NCBI RefSeq assembly: GCF_009827445.1
Contig: NZ_WTYI01000001.1
Span: 2,494,381 to 2,558,380 of the forward strand
From: Qipengyuania aquimaris
GTDB lineage: Bacteria > Pseudomonadota > Alphaproteobacteria > Sphingomonadales > Sphingomonadaceae
Direction: 5' to 3'
DNA: 64,000 bases
Made by a program: the position numbers and the translations under genes. This document shows positions 30,309 through 38,425 of the stretch, in pieces (position 1 is the stretch's first letter; each line of letters starts with the position of its first letter). A model generated the notes under the pieces. It worked only from the letters and a program-made list of their open reading frames with translations. It had not been told where the DNA came from and searched no databases.

Positions 30309-30334
30309 GTAACCGCTTCCGGGGCCGGCGCGAA
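30309..30334 (+). promoter_or_regulatory. SigF-type ECF promoter of bufA2-bufB-bufC
   Basis: GTAACC at 30309-30314, 16-base spacer, CGAA at 30331-30334, identical in spacing to the divergent promoter 23 bases away. Transcription would start near 30342, giving a leader of about 43 bases before ATG 30385. An ATG at 30352 falls inside that leader. Confidence 0.8.
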
Positions 30335-30384
30335 CGATCCTGTGTGCACCGATGCACGATCAAGATCACAAGGAACTGGATGCC

Positions 30385-30672
30385 ATGACACTCGCAACCC
30401 GCAAGACTGCCACTGCTGCTGCGGCGGCAGCTTTCGCCCTCAGCTCGATGAGCGCATTTGCTGCGCCTGCCCCCGCTGGTAGCAGCGGCGCAGCCATCAA
30501 TTCGGACGATGCGGTTCATTGTTATGGCGTGCACAGCTGTAAGGGCCAGGCCGACTGCGCGACCAGCGAAAACGCCTGCAAGGGCCAGAACGAATGCAAG
30601 GGCCACGGCTTCAAGGCGATGAAGGCCGGCGAATGCCTGACCAAGGGTGGCACCATCGGCGACATCGGCTGA
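30385..30672 (+). CDS. bufA2: Six-Cys bufferin precursor (BufA2-like)
   Basis: A 95-residue secreted precursor. The start at 30385 has AAGGA 10 bases upstream; an in-frame ATG at 30352 would only add a polar leader before the signal peptide. Signal cleavage is likely near AFAAP. The mature peptide has six Cys at 46, 52, 58, 65, 71 and 84, in [29 protein letters not shown] and GEC. This C-K-G-type spacing is that of the second bufferin precursor group maturated by the same MNIO enzymes. It shares the CYGV start with BufA1 in this locus. It is followed by a strong hairpin and then bufB, so precursor mRNA probably exceeds maturase mRNA. Confidence 0.85.
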   Translation: MTLATRKTATAAAAAAFALSSMSAFAAPAPAGSSGAAINSDDAVHCYGVHSCKGQADCATSENACKGQNECKGHGFKAMKAGECLTKGGTIGDIG

Positions 30673-30686
30673 CGTCCAACCTGTTT

Positions 30687-30754
30687 GGCGGCCCGGCAGC
30701 GGCGGAAACCGACCCCTTCTTCCGCCACGTCCCTCGCCGGGCCGCCATCCTTTT
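30687..30754 (+). terminator. Nested hairpin / attenuator between bufA2 and bufB
   Basis: Outer perfect 11-bp stem GGCGGCCCGGC (30687-30697) with GCCGGGCCGCC (30736-30746). Inner 7-bp stem GGCGGAA (30701-30707) with TTCCGCC (30720-30726). TTTT follows at 30751-30754. It may be a partial terminator or an mRNA-stabilising 3' end for bufA2. Confidence 0.75.
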
Positions 30755-30769
30755 ACGGGAGCCTCCTTC

Positions 30770-31618
30770 ATGAGCGTTATCGCGCCATTTCACGGATTCG
30801 GGCTGGCCCTGCGCCGCACGCATTATACCGACTTCCTCGAGACCCAAGTGCCGGTCGATTTCGTCGAGGTGATCTCGGAAAACTACATGGTGGAAGGCGG
30901 CAAGCCGCTGCGCATCCTTGAGGAAACTCGCGCCCGCCATCCGGTGATATTGCATGGCGTTTCGATGTCTGTCGGATCCGCGCAGGGACTGGACGAGGAC
31001 TATCTCGAACGGCTTGCCGCGCTGGCGCAGAGGATCGACCCGCTATGGGTTTCCGACCACTTGTGCTGGACCCGGACGAGCGCCCACAATTCGCACGACC
31101 TCTTGCCGCTGCCGTTGACGGCGGAAGCATTGGACGTCGTGTGCGCGAACATCGATCGCGCGCAGGAAAAGCTTGGCCGGGCAATGCTGTTTGAAAACCC
31201 GTCAAGCTACCTCACCTTTCCCGAGGACGAGATGAGCGAATGGGCTTTCCTGTCGGAGATGGCCCGGCGCACCGGCTGCTATCTCCTGCTCGACGTCAAC
31301 AACGTCTATGTCAGCGCACAGAACCACGGGTTCTCCGCGAGCGAGTATTTCGCGGGCCTTCCACTGGACCGGGTGCGGCAAATCCATCTTGCAGGTCACA
31401 CACCTGCGACGGGAGAACGATCGCTCGTGATCGATACCCACGACCGTGAAGTCTGTGACGAGGTCTGGGATCTCTTTCGTGAAGTCGCAGCACTGACCGG
31501 ACCCGTCGCGACCATGATCGAACGTGACGACGCGATCCCGCCGCTTTCTGAACTGCTGGACGAACTTGGTCGGGCGAGAAATATTGCTGTCAATGCCGAG
31601 CAGGCGAGGGCCGCATGA
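30770..31618 (+). CDS. bufB: MNIO family bufferin maturase BufB (DUF692)
   Basis: Multinuclear non-haem iron oxidative enzyme, 282 residues, expected to modify Cys residues of the bufferin precursors in the cytoplasm. The TIM-barrel metal ligands are visible along the chain: EVISENYM, VILHGVSMSVGS, WVSDHLCW with HNSHDLLPLP, the acid of LFENPSSYL, LLLDVNNVYVSAQNHG, QIHLAGH, DTHD and IERDD. The start at 30770 has GGAG 8 bases upstream; the open frame further upstream is the hairpin region. bufC starts within its stop (ATGA), as expected for a complex of the two proteins. Confidence 0.95.
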   Translation: MSVIAPFHGFGLALRRTHYTDFLETQVPVDFVEVISENYMVEGGKPLRILEETRARHPVILHGVSMSVGSAQGLDEDYLERLAALAQRIDPLWVSDHLCWTRTSAHNSHDLLPLPLTAEALDVVCANIDRAQEKLGRAMLFENPSSYLTFPEDEMSEWAFLSEMARRTGCYLLLDVNNVYVSAQNHGFSASEYFAGLPLDRVRQIHLAGHTPATGERSLVIDTHDREVCDEVWDLFREVAALTGPVATMIERDDAIPPLSELLDELGRARNIAVNAEQARAA

Positions 31619-32385
31619 GCACGCTTGCCGAACGTCAGGCCGAGATTATGGCGAGCCTGCTCGACGAAGATCGACCGCTTCCAGCGAACCTTGGCCGGCG
31701 GCACGAAGCGGGACTGCAAATCTACCGCAACAATTATCGCACTGCCCTGGTCGAGGCGCTGCGGTCGACATTTGAAAGGACGGAGCGTCTGGTCGGCGAG
31801 GCGAGCTTTGCGCGCGCCGCGGCGCACCACCTCATCACCACTCCGCCCTCCAGCTGGACGCTGGACCTCGCGGGGTGCGGGTTTGCCGATACCTGCGCGG
31901 ACCTGTTTCCGCACGATCGCGAAGTTGCGGAACTCGCCTGGCTTGAATGGGCGATGCACCTCAGTTTCGTCGCACGCGATTCCAGTCCGACGAACCTCGC
32001 CGGATTTGCGCAAGCGACCGCAGAATTCGGTCCCGCTGATTGGGAAGGCCTGGTCTTGCGGTTCGCGCCGGGCATTGACCTACGGACCGTGCACCACGAC
32101 CTGAAGGCGCTCTGGTCCTCGCTAAATGAGGGAGAGGGGGAGGCGGACATCGTCCCGCTCGACACTCCCGCCACTGTCATCGTATGGCGCGAAGCCGAGA
32201 GACCCGTATTCCTGGCTGTCACCCAGGCCGAGGGCGACGCGCTCGCGTCGATGATTGCCGGAGCGAGCTACGGCCAAGCCTGCGCCGCGATGGCCGAGGC
32301 GCTCGGGCAGGAGCAGGCAGTCGAAACCGCCGGCGCGATGCTCGGCCGCTGGCTTGGCGAGGGACTTGTCGAGGGACTCGCCTAG
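31615..32385 (+). CDS. bufC: BufC, bufferin maturation partner (DUF2063)
   Basis: A 256-residue protein of the DUF2063 family. The N-terminal helical domain (LGRRHEAGLQIYRNNYRTALVEALRSTFERTERLVG) is the PF09836 signature, originally called a putative DNA-binding domain; in bufferin and HvfABC-like systems such proteins deliver the precursor to the MNIO enzyme. The C-terminal part is alpha/beta and Ala-rich. ATGA overlap with bufB shows translational coupling. Its TAG shares bases with the stop of the convergent SDR gene (32382-32385). Confidence 0.93.
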   Translation: MSTLAERQAEIMASLLDEDRPLPANLGRRHEAGLQIYRNNYRTALVEALRSTFERTERLVGEASFARAAAHHLITTPPSSWTLDLAGCGFADTCADLFPHDREVAELAWLEWAMHLSFVARDSSPTNLAGFAQATAEFGPADWEGLVLRFAPGIDLRTVHHDLKALWSSLNEGEGEADIVPLDTPATVIVWREAERPVFLAVTQAEGDALASMIAGASYGQACAAMAEALGQEQAVETAGAMLGRWLGEGLVEGLA

Positions 32386-33344
32386 TAGGCGAAGGTCTCG
32401 CCGACCATTTCCTCGCTCATCGACCAGAGGCGGTCGGCCTTGTCGGGATCGATCGCATAGCTGCGCACACCGCCACCGGTGCTTTCGTCGTCCTGATCGG
32501 CGACATGGCAGTTTTCGCAGTAAAGACCGCCATTGCCTTCCAGTTCCTCTGTCGTCGCGGCCCAGCACGTGGTTGCCGCGCCTTGCGGGATGGTCTTGAA
32601 CGGCTCCGGCGTTTCGCCGCGCTCTTCTGCGTTCTTTCGGATCCGTTCCATGAGATCGGCCATGTCCTGATCGCTCATATGGCGGCCGAGGTTGGTCATG
32701 ATGCCGCCCGGATGGAGCGAATAGGCGTGGATGCCCTTGTCGGAGAGCCGCTTTTCAAGGCCTACGGCAAACAGGACATTGGCCGTCTTCGATTGTCCGT
32801 AGCTGATCCACTTGTCGTACTCGCGCGTCTCGAAATTCGGATCGTCGAAGTCGACCGGCGCGATGTGGTGGCCGCGGCTCGACAGGTTGACGATGCGCGG
32901 GTGCTCGCCCTTATCCAGCAGGGGGACAAGCAGATTGGTCAGCAGGAAATGTCCGACATGGTTGGTGCCGAACTGCATTTCGAAACCGTCGGCGGTCTTC
33001 GCCTGGTCGCAGGCCATGACGCCGGCATTGTTGATCAGGAGGTCGATCTTCTCGAAGCGCTCGTTCGCTTCGGCGGCCGCCTTGCGGATGCTGTCGAGCG
33101 AGGCGAGGTCGCATTTGAGCGTATCGACCGTCGCGCCGGTCTGTTCCGCGATGGCATCGGCCGCCGCAGACAGCTTGGTTGCATCGCGGCCGGACAGGAT
33201 GATGTGTGCGCCCTTCGCGGCCATTGCACGCGCGGTTTCCTGTCCCAGCCCGGAATAGCCGCCGGTCACCAGTGCGGTCCGTCCCGACAGGTCCTTGCCT
33301 TCAAGAACGTCGTCTGCCGTGCTTTCGAAACCGAATTCGCTCAT
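32382..33344 (-). CDS. Short-chain dehydrogenase/reductase
   Basis: NAD(P)-dependent oxidoreductase of 320 residues. The cofactor motif is TGGYSGLG, the structural motif is NNAGVM, and the catalytic Ser/Tyr/Lys are in NLSSRGHH and YGQSK. The Arg in LSGRDATK favours NADP(H). The length and the NFETREYDKWISYGQSKTAN region resemble the WWOX/retinol-dehydrogenase-like SDR group. Substrate unknown. It is convergent with bufC (4-base overlap) and not obviously connected to it. Confidence 0.92.
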   Translation of the reverse strand: MSEFGFESTADDVLEGKDLSGRTALVTGGYSGLGQETARAMAAKGAHIILSGRDATKLSAAADAIAEQTGATVDTLKCDLASLDSIRKAAAEANERFEKIDLLINNAGVMACDQAKTADGFEMQFGTNHVGHFLLTNLLVPLLDKGEHPRIVNLSSRGHHIAPVDFDDPNFETREYDKWISYGQSKTANVLFAVGLEKRLSDKGIHAYSLHPGGIMTNLGRHMSDQDMADLMERIRKNAEERGETPEPFKTIPQGAATTCWAATTEELEGNGGLYCENCHVADQDDESTGGGVRSYAIDPDKADRLWSMSEEMVGETFAY

Positions 33345-33383
33345 CGCTGTCTTCTCCCTTGTGTAGGCCAGCGTAGCAGAAAC

Positions 33384-33417
33384 GAAAAGGGGCGCGAGAG
33401 CTTTCGCCTCGCGCCCC
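33384..33417 (-). terminator. Terminator of the TM-helix channel-like gene
   Basis: Perfect 10-bp stem GGGGCGCGAG (33389-33398) with CTCGCGCCCC (33408-33417). On the minus strand it is followed by TTTTCG. Confidence 0.9.
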
Positions 33418-33454
33418 GATCCTGCGTCCCCTTGGGGTCTCGTTATAGCTGTGC

Positions 33455-34702
33455 TTATGCGCCCGGAGGCAGCGGATCGTCGCTCTTGGGAGCAGCCGCT
33501 TTCCGGCGCTTGGGCTTGGGCGCAGAAGCGCTGCCGCCGGCCAGGTCATCGTCCATCTGGTCGAGCTTGCGCGCAGCCCAGTCCCGGCCGCCGAGGCCGA
33601 AGGCAAGCGCGCCTGCAACCGCGATGCCTGCGATCAGGATCGTCAGCGCATTGGCCGGGATCATGCCACCGATGCCGGTGAACTGCAGGCCCATGAAGAC
33701 GAACAGGATGATCGTCGCCCAGCGCACGATGGTGGCTGCCGTCGAATTGCCTGCATCGCCCGCGATAAGCCGTGCGAGCATGTTGGCGATCAGGAAGCCG
33801 AAGGCGATAACCACCGCTCCGAAGATCACGCGTCCGCCCAGCTCTAGCAGCTGGTCGAGAATACCGGTCAGTTCCGGAAAGCCCAGGATGCGGGTGGCGG
33901 CAATAGCGAAGAACAATATGATCGCCACCTGCGCTATGCGCGCTATCACACCGCTGGCCGTCGTGCCTTCGGCAACGAGCCCGCTTTCCGAAAGCGCCCT
34001 GTCGACGCCGAGACCAGGCAGGACCTCCTTCACGATCTGGACCACGAACTTGCTGATGAGATAGCCGATGCCGAGCAGGATCGCCGCGGCGATAATGTTC
34101 GGGATGGCAGCGAAGATCATTCGCAGCATGTCCGATGCCGGATCGCTGATCGACTGGATTTCCAGCTGCTCCAGCGCCGCGATGGCGACCGGGATTGCGA
34201 TCAGGACATAGACGATCGTGCCGATGGTCTTGCTGATGGCGGTATTGCCGGTGACATTGTCCACACCGCCGCGATTGGCCCATTTGTCGAAATCCACCGT
34301 CTGAAGTGTGGTGACAACCAGATCGCGTACGATCCGCGCCACCATCATGCCGATGAAGAAGATGAGGCCGGCCCACAGCAGGTTGGGCACGAAGTCGACC
34401 ACGTTCTCAAGCAAGCTGTCGATTGGTCCCGCGACACCGCCGAGTTCCAGGATGTTCAGGATGATGAGCAAGCCGAACAGCCAGATAAGCAGTCCCACGA
34501 TTTTGCCGAGAGATTCGCCGAGGCTGGCACCGTTGCCGGTCCCGCGATTGAAGAATGCGACATTGTCGACGAGCTTGGCGAAAGCCCATTTCGCCGCTCG
34601 CGCGGCAAGCCATGTGATGACCAGGGCGATGACTGCGTAAAGCAGCTTCTCACCCAGCTCCATCGCGACCTGTTGGTCGAATTTGTATCTGTCGAAAATC
34701 AC
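33455..34702 (-). CDS. Mechanosensitive-channel-like TM-helix repeat protein
   Basis: A 415-residue integral membrane protein. The chosen start is GTG 34702 (MIFDRYKFDQQ) behind a GGGAGAGG site. It contains repeated blocks of the conserved TM-helix type (PF05552): pairs of hydrophobic helices followed by FDKWANRGGVDN-like or VDRALSESGL-like amphipathic segments, with ten or so helices in all. The end is LAFGLGGRDWAARKLDQM, a motif seen near the pore region of small MscS-like proteins, then a Lys/Pro-rich tail. A beta-domain as in classical MscS is not evident, so channel activity is inference. Confidence 0.82.
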   Translation of the reverse strand: MIFDRYKFDQQVAMELGEKLLYAVIALVITWLAARAAKWAFAKLVDNVAFFNRGTGNGASLGESLGKIVGLLIWLFGLLIILNILELGGVAGPIDSLLENVVDFVPNLLWAGLIFFIGMMVARIVRDLVVTTLQTVDFDKWANRGGVDNVTGNTAISKTIGTIVYVLIAIPVAIAALEQLEIQSISDPASDMLRMIFAAIPNIIAAAILLGIGYLISKFVVQIVKEVLPGLGVDRALSESGLVAEGTTASGVIARIAQVAIILFFAIAATRILGFPELTGILDQLLELGGRVIFGAVVIAFGFLIANMLARLIAGDAGNSTAATIVRWATIILFVFMGLQFTGIGGMIPANALTILIAGIAVAGALAFGLGGRDWAARKLDQMDDDLAGGSASAPKPKRRKAAAPKSDDPLPPGA

Positions 34703-34813
34703 GAAACCTCTCCCCTTATGGTTTCCGTAACGTCGCGCTCTACCACGATGACGCATTCATACAAAAAGCGCGTGGGGGGTGGAGTGGATAACTTTGCCTG
34801 CTATCACTCTCGC

Positions 34814-35917
34814 ATGAGAGGATTTTTCACCCGCTTCGCCCTCGTTTTCTCGGCTCTCGCGCTCACCGGACAGATTCCTGCGACGGCCCAGGATAGTGAA
34901 CCTGCCGAGACGCGCTGGTCCTTCGCCATCCATGGCGGCGCAGGCACTATTTCGCGCGAGGATATGACACCCGAAGAAGACGCGGCCCACCGCGCCGCCT
35001 TGCAGGCAGCGCTCGATGCGGGATCGAAAGTGCTGGACGAAGGCGGTACGGCGATGGACGCGGTCGAGGCCGCGATACTGCTGCTGGAAGACGAGCCGCG
35101 TTTCAATGCGGGCCGCGGCGCGGTTTATACCTGGGAAGGCAGCCACGAACTCGACGCCTCGGTCATGGACGGCGCGACCCGCGATGCGGGCGCGGTGGCG
35201 GGTGTCACCAACATCCGCAATCCGATCCTGCTGGCGCGCAAGGTCATGACCGATAGCCCGCATGTCATGCTGGCCGGCAAGGGCGCGGAGGACTTTGCTG
35301 TGGAGCAGGGCATCGAGATCGTCCCGCCGAGCTATTTCGACACCGAACGGCGGCGCGAGGCGCTGGAACGGATGAAAGCGCGGCAGCTGTCCTCGCTCGA
35401 TGTGGACCTCAAGTTCGGGACGGTCGGTGCAGTGGCGCTCGACCGCAATGGCAATATGGCTGCGGGTACCTCCACCGGCGGGATGACCGGCAAGCGCTGG
35501 GGCCGCGTGGGAGATGCACCGATCATCGGCGCGGGCACCTATGCCGACAACCGGTCTTGCGCCGTCTCGGCGACCGGCTGGGGCGAATACTTCATCCGCG
35601 TCGGTGTGGCGCATGAAATCTGTGCTTTGCTTAGGGCCGATCGCCAAGCGGCACGCAGCGCCGCGGAGTGGGACGCTGCGCGGGCGGCGGGACCGGACGC
35701 GGTCGTATTTGTTTCCGGAGTTGAGATGCCAGTCCGATTTGCGCAGGATGTCGCCGACGATGTCATGGACGACGTCAAAGAGCTCGGCGGCGATGGCGGG
35801 ATCATCTTGGTCACACCCGAGGGCCACGCGCTTTTCAGTTTCAACACTGCAGGCATGTACCGCGGCCGGGCGACGAGCGACGGGCTCAACGAGGTGGCGA
35901 TCTACGGCGACGACTAG
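34814..35917 (+). CDS. Exported isoaspartyl peptidase / L-asparaginase (Ntn hydrolase)
   Basis: A 367-residue Ntn-hydrolase with an N-terminal signal (start ATG 34814, cleavage near ATAQD). The alpha part begins FAIHGGAGTISRE and contains FNAGRGAVYTWEGSHELDASVMDG. The autocleavage site precedes the nucleophile Thr in KFGTVGAVALDRNGNMAAGTSTGG, followed by RVGDAPIIGAGTYAD, all family signatures. It hydrolyses isoaspartyl dipeptides or asparagine; the export signal suggests peptide scavenging in the periplasm. The open frame upstream to 34673 lies in the intergenic region. Confidence 0.93.
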   Translation: MRGFFTRFALVFSALALTGQIPATAQDSEPAETRWSFAIHGGAGTISREDMTPEEDAAHRAALQAALDAGSKVLDEGGTAMDAVEAAILLLEDEPRFNAGRGAVYTWEGSHELDASVMDGATRDAGAVAGVTNIRNPILLARKVMTDSPHVMLAGKGAEDFAVEQGIEIVPPSYFDTERRREALERMKARQLSSLDVDLKFGTVGAVALDRNGNMAAGTSTGGMTGKRWGRVGDAPIIGAGTYADNRSCAVSATGWGEYFIRVGVAHEICALLRADRQAARSAAEWDAARAAGPDAVVFVSGVEMPVRFAQDVADDVMDDVKELGGDGGIILVTPEGHALFSFNTAGMYRGRATSDGLNEVAIYGDD

Positions 35918-36115
35918 CGCCGAGTCGCAGCGACGCAGGGCAATGTAAGGCCAGCGCAAACAGGATTTTGAATCAGGCAATTAGTCTCCGCTTTTGACTC
36001 GGCTCGGGTTGAGGCGCACCTTGCCCCCAGCGTTGGGGGACATCCAGAAACTGTAGGGCCGCATGGTCCTGACGCCACTCACGGGTCGCAGCACTCGACT
36101 GAGAAGGAGTCAGGT

Positions 36116-36565
36116 ATGAAGCACCTTATCAAGACCGCAGTATTGGCATCCACGCTGGCCTTTGCCGTCCCGCAGGCGGCGCATGCGCAGGACGAGTATC
36201 CGTTGACCGGCGCAGAATGGATCGAGATCACCGGGATCGATATCCATGACGGTGCCGGATACAAGTACGCCACCCACCTTGCCGATGCATGGCGCAAGAA
36301 CATGGATTACTCGGTCGAACAGGGCTGGATCGAAAGCTACGAGATCTGGAGCAACACCCATGCCCGCAAGGGCGAGCCGGACCTGTGGCTGATCACCCGT
36401 TTCGACCAGTTCGCGACCAATGCGGAATACGAAGAACGCGGCCGGAAAGTACGCGCGATGATGCAGCGCACGATTACCCAGCTGAATTCGGAATCCGGCA
36501 ACCGCGCCGAATATCGCACGATCCTTGGCGATGTCCTCGCCAAGCGGCTGGTCTGGCGCGACTGA
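36116..36565 (+). CDS. Exported protein of unknown function (149 aa)
   Basis: ATG 36116 follows an AAGGAG site. The signal peptide ends at AHAQD. The ~125-residue mature part is rich in Trp, Tyr and charged residues (EWIEITGIDIHDG, WIESYEIWSNTHARKGEPDLWLITRFD) and has an alpha+beta pattern like a single ferredoxin-like or NIPSNAP-like domain. I cannot assign it firmly, and no catalytic motif or Cys is evident. The 198 bases upstream contain a small hairpin (CCCCCA with TGGGGG near 36025-36041) but no gene. Confidence 0.8.
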   Translation: MKHLIKTAVLASTLAFAVPQAAHAQDEYPLTGAEWIEITGIDIHDGAGYKYATHLADAWRKNMDYSVEQGWIESYEIWSNTHARKGEPDLWLITRFDQFATNAEYEERGRKVRAMMQRTITQLNSESGNRAEYRTILGDVLAKRLVWRD

Positions 36566-36583
36566 TGCAGTAATCCCCCCGGG

Positions 36584-36613
36584 AGGGCGGGCTGCCTGCG
36601 AGCGGCTCGCCCT
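36584..36613 (+). terminator. Terminator shared by convergent genes at 36.6 kb
   Basis: Nine-bp stem AGGGCGGGC (36584-36592) with GCTCGCCCT (36605-36613), one G-U pair, 12-base loop, TTT tail on the plus strand. It lies between the exported-protein gene and the end of pheA. Confidence 0.65.
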
Positions 36614-36622
36614 TTCCCCGGC

Positions 36623-37516
36623 TCAACCGCGCTTGCGCGCGCGCTGGTAGCTGCCGAGCAGGCGTACCGAATTGCACTGGAAAGACAGTTCCTCCAGCGC
36701 CGTATCGACGCGGGGATTTCCGGGTGCGCCCTCGATATCGCAATAGAACATCGTGGCGGCAAAGCTCGCACCCTTCTGGTAGCTTTCCAGCTTGGTCATG
36801 TTGACGCCGTTCGTCGCGAAGCAGCCCAGCGCCTTGTAGAGCGCGGCGGGCACGTTCTTCACCTCGAAGATGAAAGTGGTCATGGCCTCTTCATCGGCCA
36901 GCTCGTCTGCCGAGCGCGCATCCTTGGCGAGAACCACGAAGCGCGTGGTGTTGTCCTGCGCGTCCTCGACCGCGCTTTCCACGATCTTGAGGCCATACAA
37001 TTCCGCTGCCATCGGCGGGGCGAGGGCCGCAATGGTCGGATCCTGTTCCTCTGCCACGTAAGCTGCCGCGCCCGCGGTATCGGCGTGGCTCATCGGCACG
37101 ATGCCGCGCTCGCGCAGGTAGATGCGCGACTGGCCCAGCGCCTGGGGGTGGCTGTAGGCCGCCTCGAAAGGACCTTCGCCGGTCGCCATCAGCGCATGGG
37201 TGATCGGCATGAAATGCTCTGCCACGATGGACAGGCCGCTTTCCGGCAACAGGAAGTGGATGTCGGCAACCCGTCCGTGCTGGCTGTTTTCGATCGGGAT
37301 CATCGCGCAGCCTGCCGCACCGGTCTTCACTGCATCGAGCGCATCCTGGAAACCCAGAAAGGGCAGGGGCAGCGCTTCGGGCGCGAACTGCATCGCAGCC
37401 TGGTGCGAATTCGAACCGGGCGCTCCGCCGAACGCGATCGCGCGCTCCGGATGGGCTGCTGCGGCTTGGCGCATGGAATCGACCATGGCGAGTGCGGGCT
37501 TGGCGAAATTACGCAT
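36623..37516 (-). CDS. pheA: Prephenate dehydratase
   Basis: Phenylalanine biosynthesis enzyme (prephenate to phenylpyruvate), 297 residues, monofunctional without chorismate mutase. The PDT domain shows AFGGAPGSNSHQAA, IPIENSQHGRV, SHPQALGQ and the catalytic D-N-T-T-R-F motif. The C-terminal ACT domain (FEVKNVPAALYKALGCFATNGVNMTKLESY) contains the ESY-type allosteric segment, so feedback inhibition by phenylalanine is expected. aroC elsewhere in this window feeds the same pathway. Confidence 0.97.
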   Translation of the reverse strand: MRNFAKPALAMVDSMRQAAAAHPERAIAFGGAPGSNSHQAAMQFAPEALPLPFLGFQDALDAVKTGAAGCAMIPIENSQHGRVADIHFLLPESGLSIVAEHFMPITHALMATGEGPFEAAYSHPQALGQSRIYLRERGIVPMSHADTAGAAAYVAEEQDPTIAALAPPMAAELYGLKIVESAVEDAQDNTTRFVVLAKDARSADELADEEAMTTFIFEVKNVPAALYKALGCFATNGVNMTKLESYQKGASFAATMFYCDIEGAPGNPRVDTALEELSFQCNSVRLLGSYQRARKRG

Positions 37517-37649
37517 GGGGCCGTGCTGCTAAGCTGCGACTGTGCCTATCGCAAGCGCTATTGCGCAGCCTGCACTTGCGCGAGCGCGGAGAGGGCACTA
37601 GAGCGGCGCCCAACCACAGACCTTTCGGATTCTTGCAGGCTTTCAAGCA

Positions 37650-38354
37650 ATGGACGATCGTTTCAATACCGCTTCCGGTTGGGTGCTCTTCGCCGGTATC
37701 GTCGCTCTCGGGGCGTCGATCGCATCGGGAATGTACTTCCACGCCGACGACAACAGCTATCCCGAAGGCGAAGACTTCGGCTACTTCGTCAAGGGCGAAG
37801 AAGTTGGCCCCGAAGAAGCAGGGCCGGATCTCGGCACGCTTCTGGCCAGCGCGGATGCAGCAGCCGGCGAAAAGGTTTTCGCCAAGTGCACGGCTTGCCA
37901 CACGATCGACCAGGGCGGCGCGAACGGTATCGGCCCGAACCTCTACGGCGTGATGGGCGCTGCAATCGGCTCGCACGCTGCTGGCTTCGCCTACAGCTCG
38001 GCCCTTGCCGACAAGGGCGGTCAATGGTCGTGGGAAAACATGGACGCATGGCTCAAGAGCCCGCGCGGTTTTGCTGCCGGCACCAAGATGAGCTTCGCCG
38101 GTCTTTCCAAGCCGGAAGACCGGGCCAACGTCATGGAATTCATGGCCACCTATGGCGGCGCACCGGCCAAGCCGGAACCGGCTCCGGTCGAAGAAGCCGC
38201 TGCCGAGGGTGAAGATGCCCCCGGCGCAGGTCCCGGACCCGTCGAAGGTGCGGAAGCAGGTGCAGCCGAAGCAGCAGGCGCGATGAGCGCGGACCAGCCG
38301 GTCCCCGCTGCCAATGCGGCAGGCGACAACGAAGGCGCGACCAAGGTCGACTGA
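37650..38354 (+). CDS. Membrane-anchored c-type cytochrome (CycM-like)
   Basis: A 234-residue cytochrome. An uncleaved N-terminal anchor (GWVLFAGIVALGASIASGMYF) is followed by an acidic linker, then a class I cytochrome c domain. Haem attachment is C80-T-A-C83-H84 and the axial Met is in TKMSFAGL; the QWSWENMDAWL segment is typical of cytochrome c552/CycM, which carries electrons from the bc1 complex to a terminal oxidase. A Pro/Ala/Glu-rich tail of about 60 residues is probably disordered. It is divergent from pheA and ends in a strong terminator. Confidence 0.94.
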   Translation: MDDRFNTASGWVLFAGIVALGASIASGMYFHADDNSYPEGEDFGYFVKGEEVGPEEAGPDLGTLLASADAAAGEKVFAKCTACHTIDQGGANGIGPNLYGVMGAAIGSHAAGFAYSSALADKGGQWSWENMDAWLKSPRGFAAGTKMSFAGLSKPEDRANVMEFMATYGGAPAKPEPAPVEEAAAEGEDAPGAGPGPVEGAEAGAAEAAGAMSADQPVPAANAAGDNEGATKVD

Positions 38355-38382
38355 ACCTTCGCTATTGCGATTTTAAGGAAAG

Positions 38383-38403
38383 CCCCGCTCCGGCGGGGTT
38401 TTT
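38383..38403 (+). terminator. Terminator of the cytochrome c gene
   Basis: Six-bp GC stem CCCCGC (38383-38388) with GCGGGG (38393-38398), TCCG tetraloop and a T5 run. Confidence 0.9.
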
Positions 38404-38425
38404 CGTATCTGGCGCAGGCGCCGCG

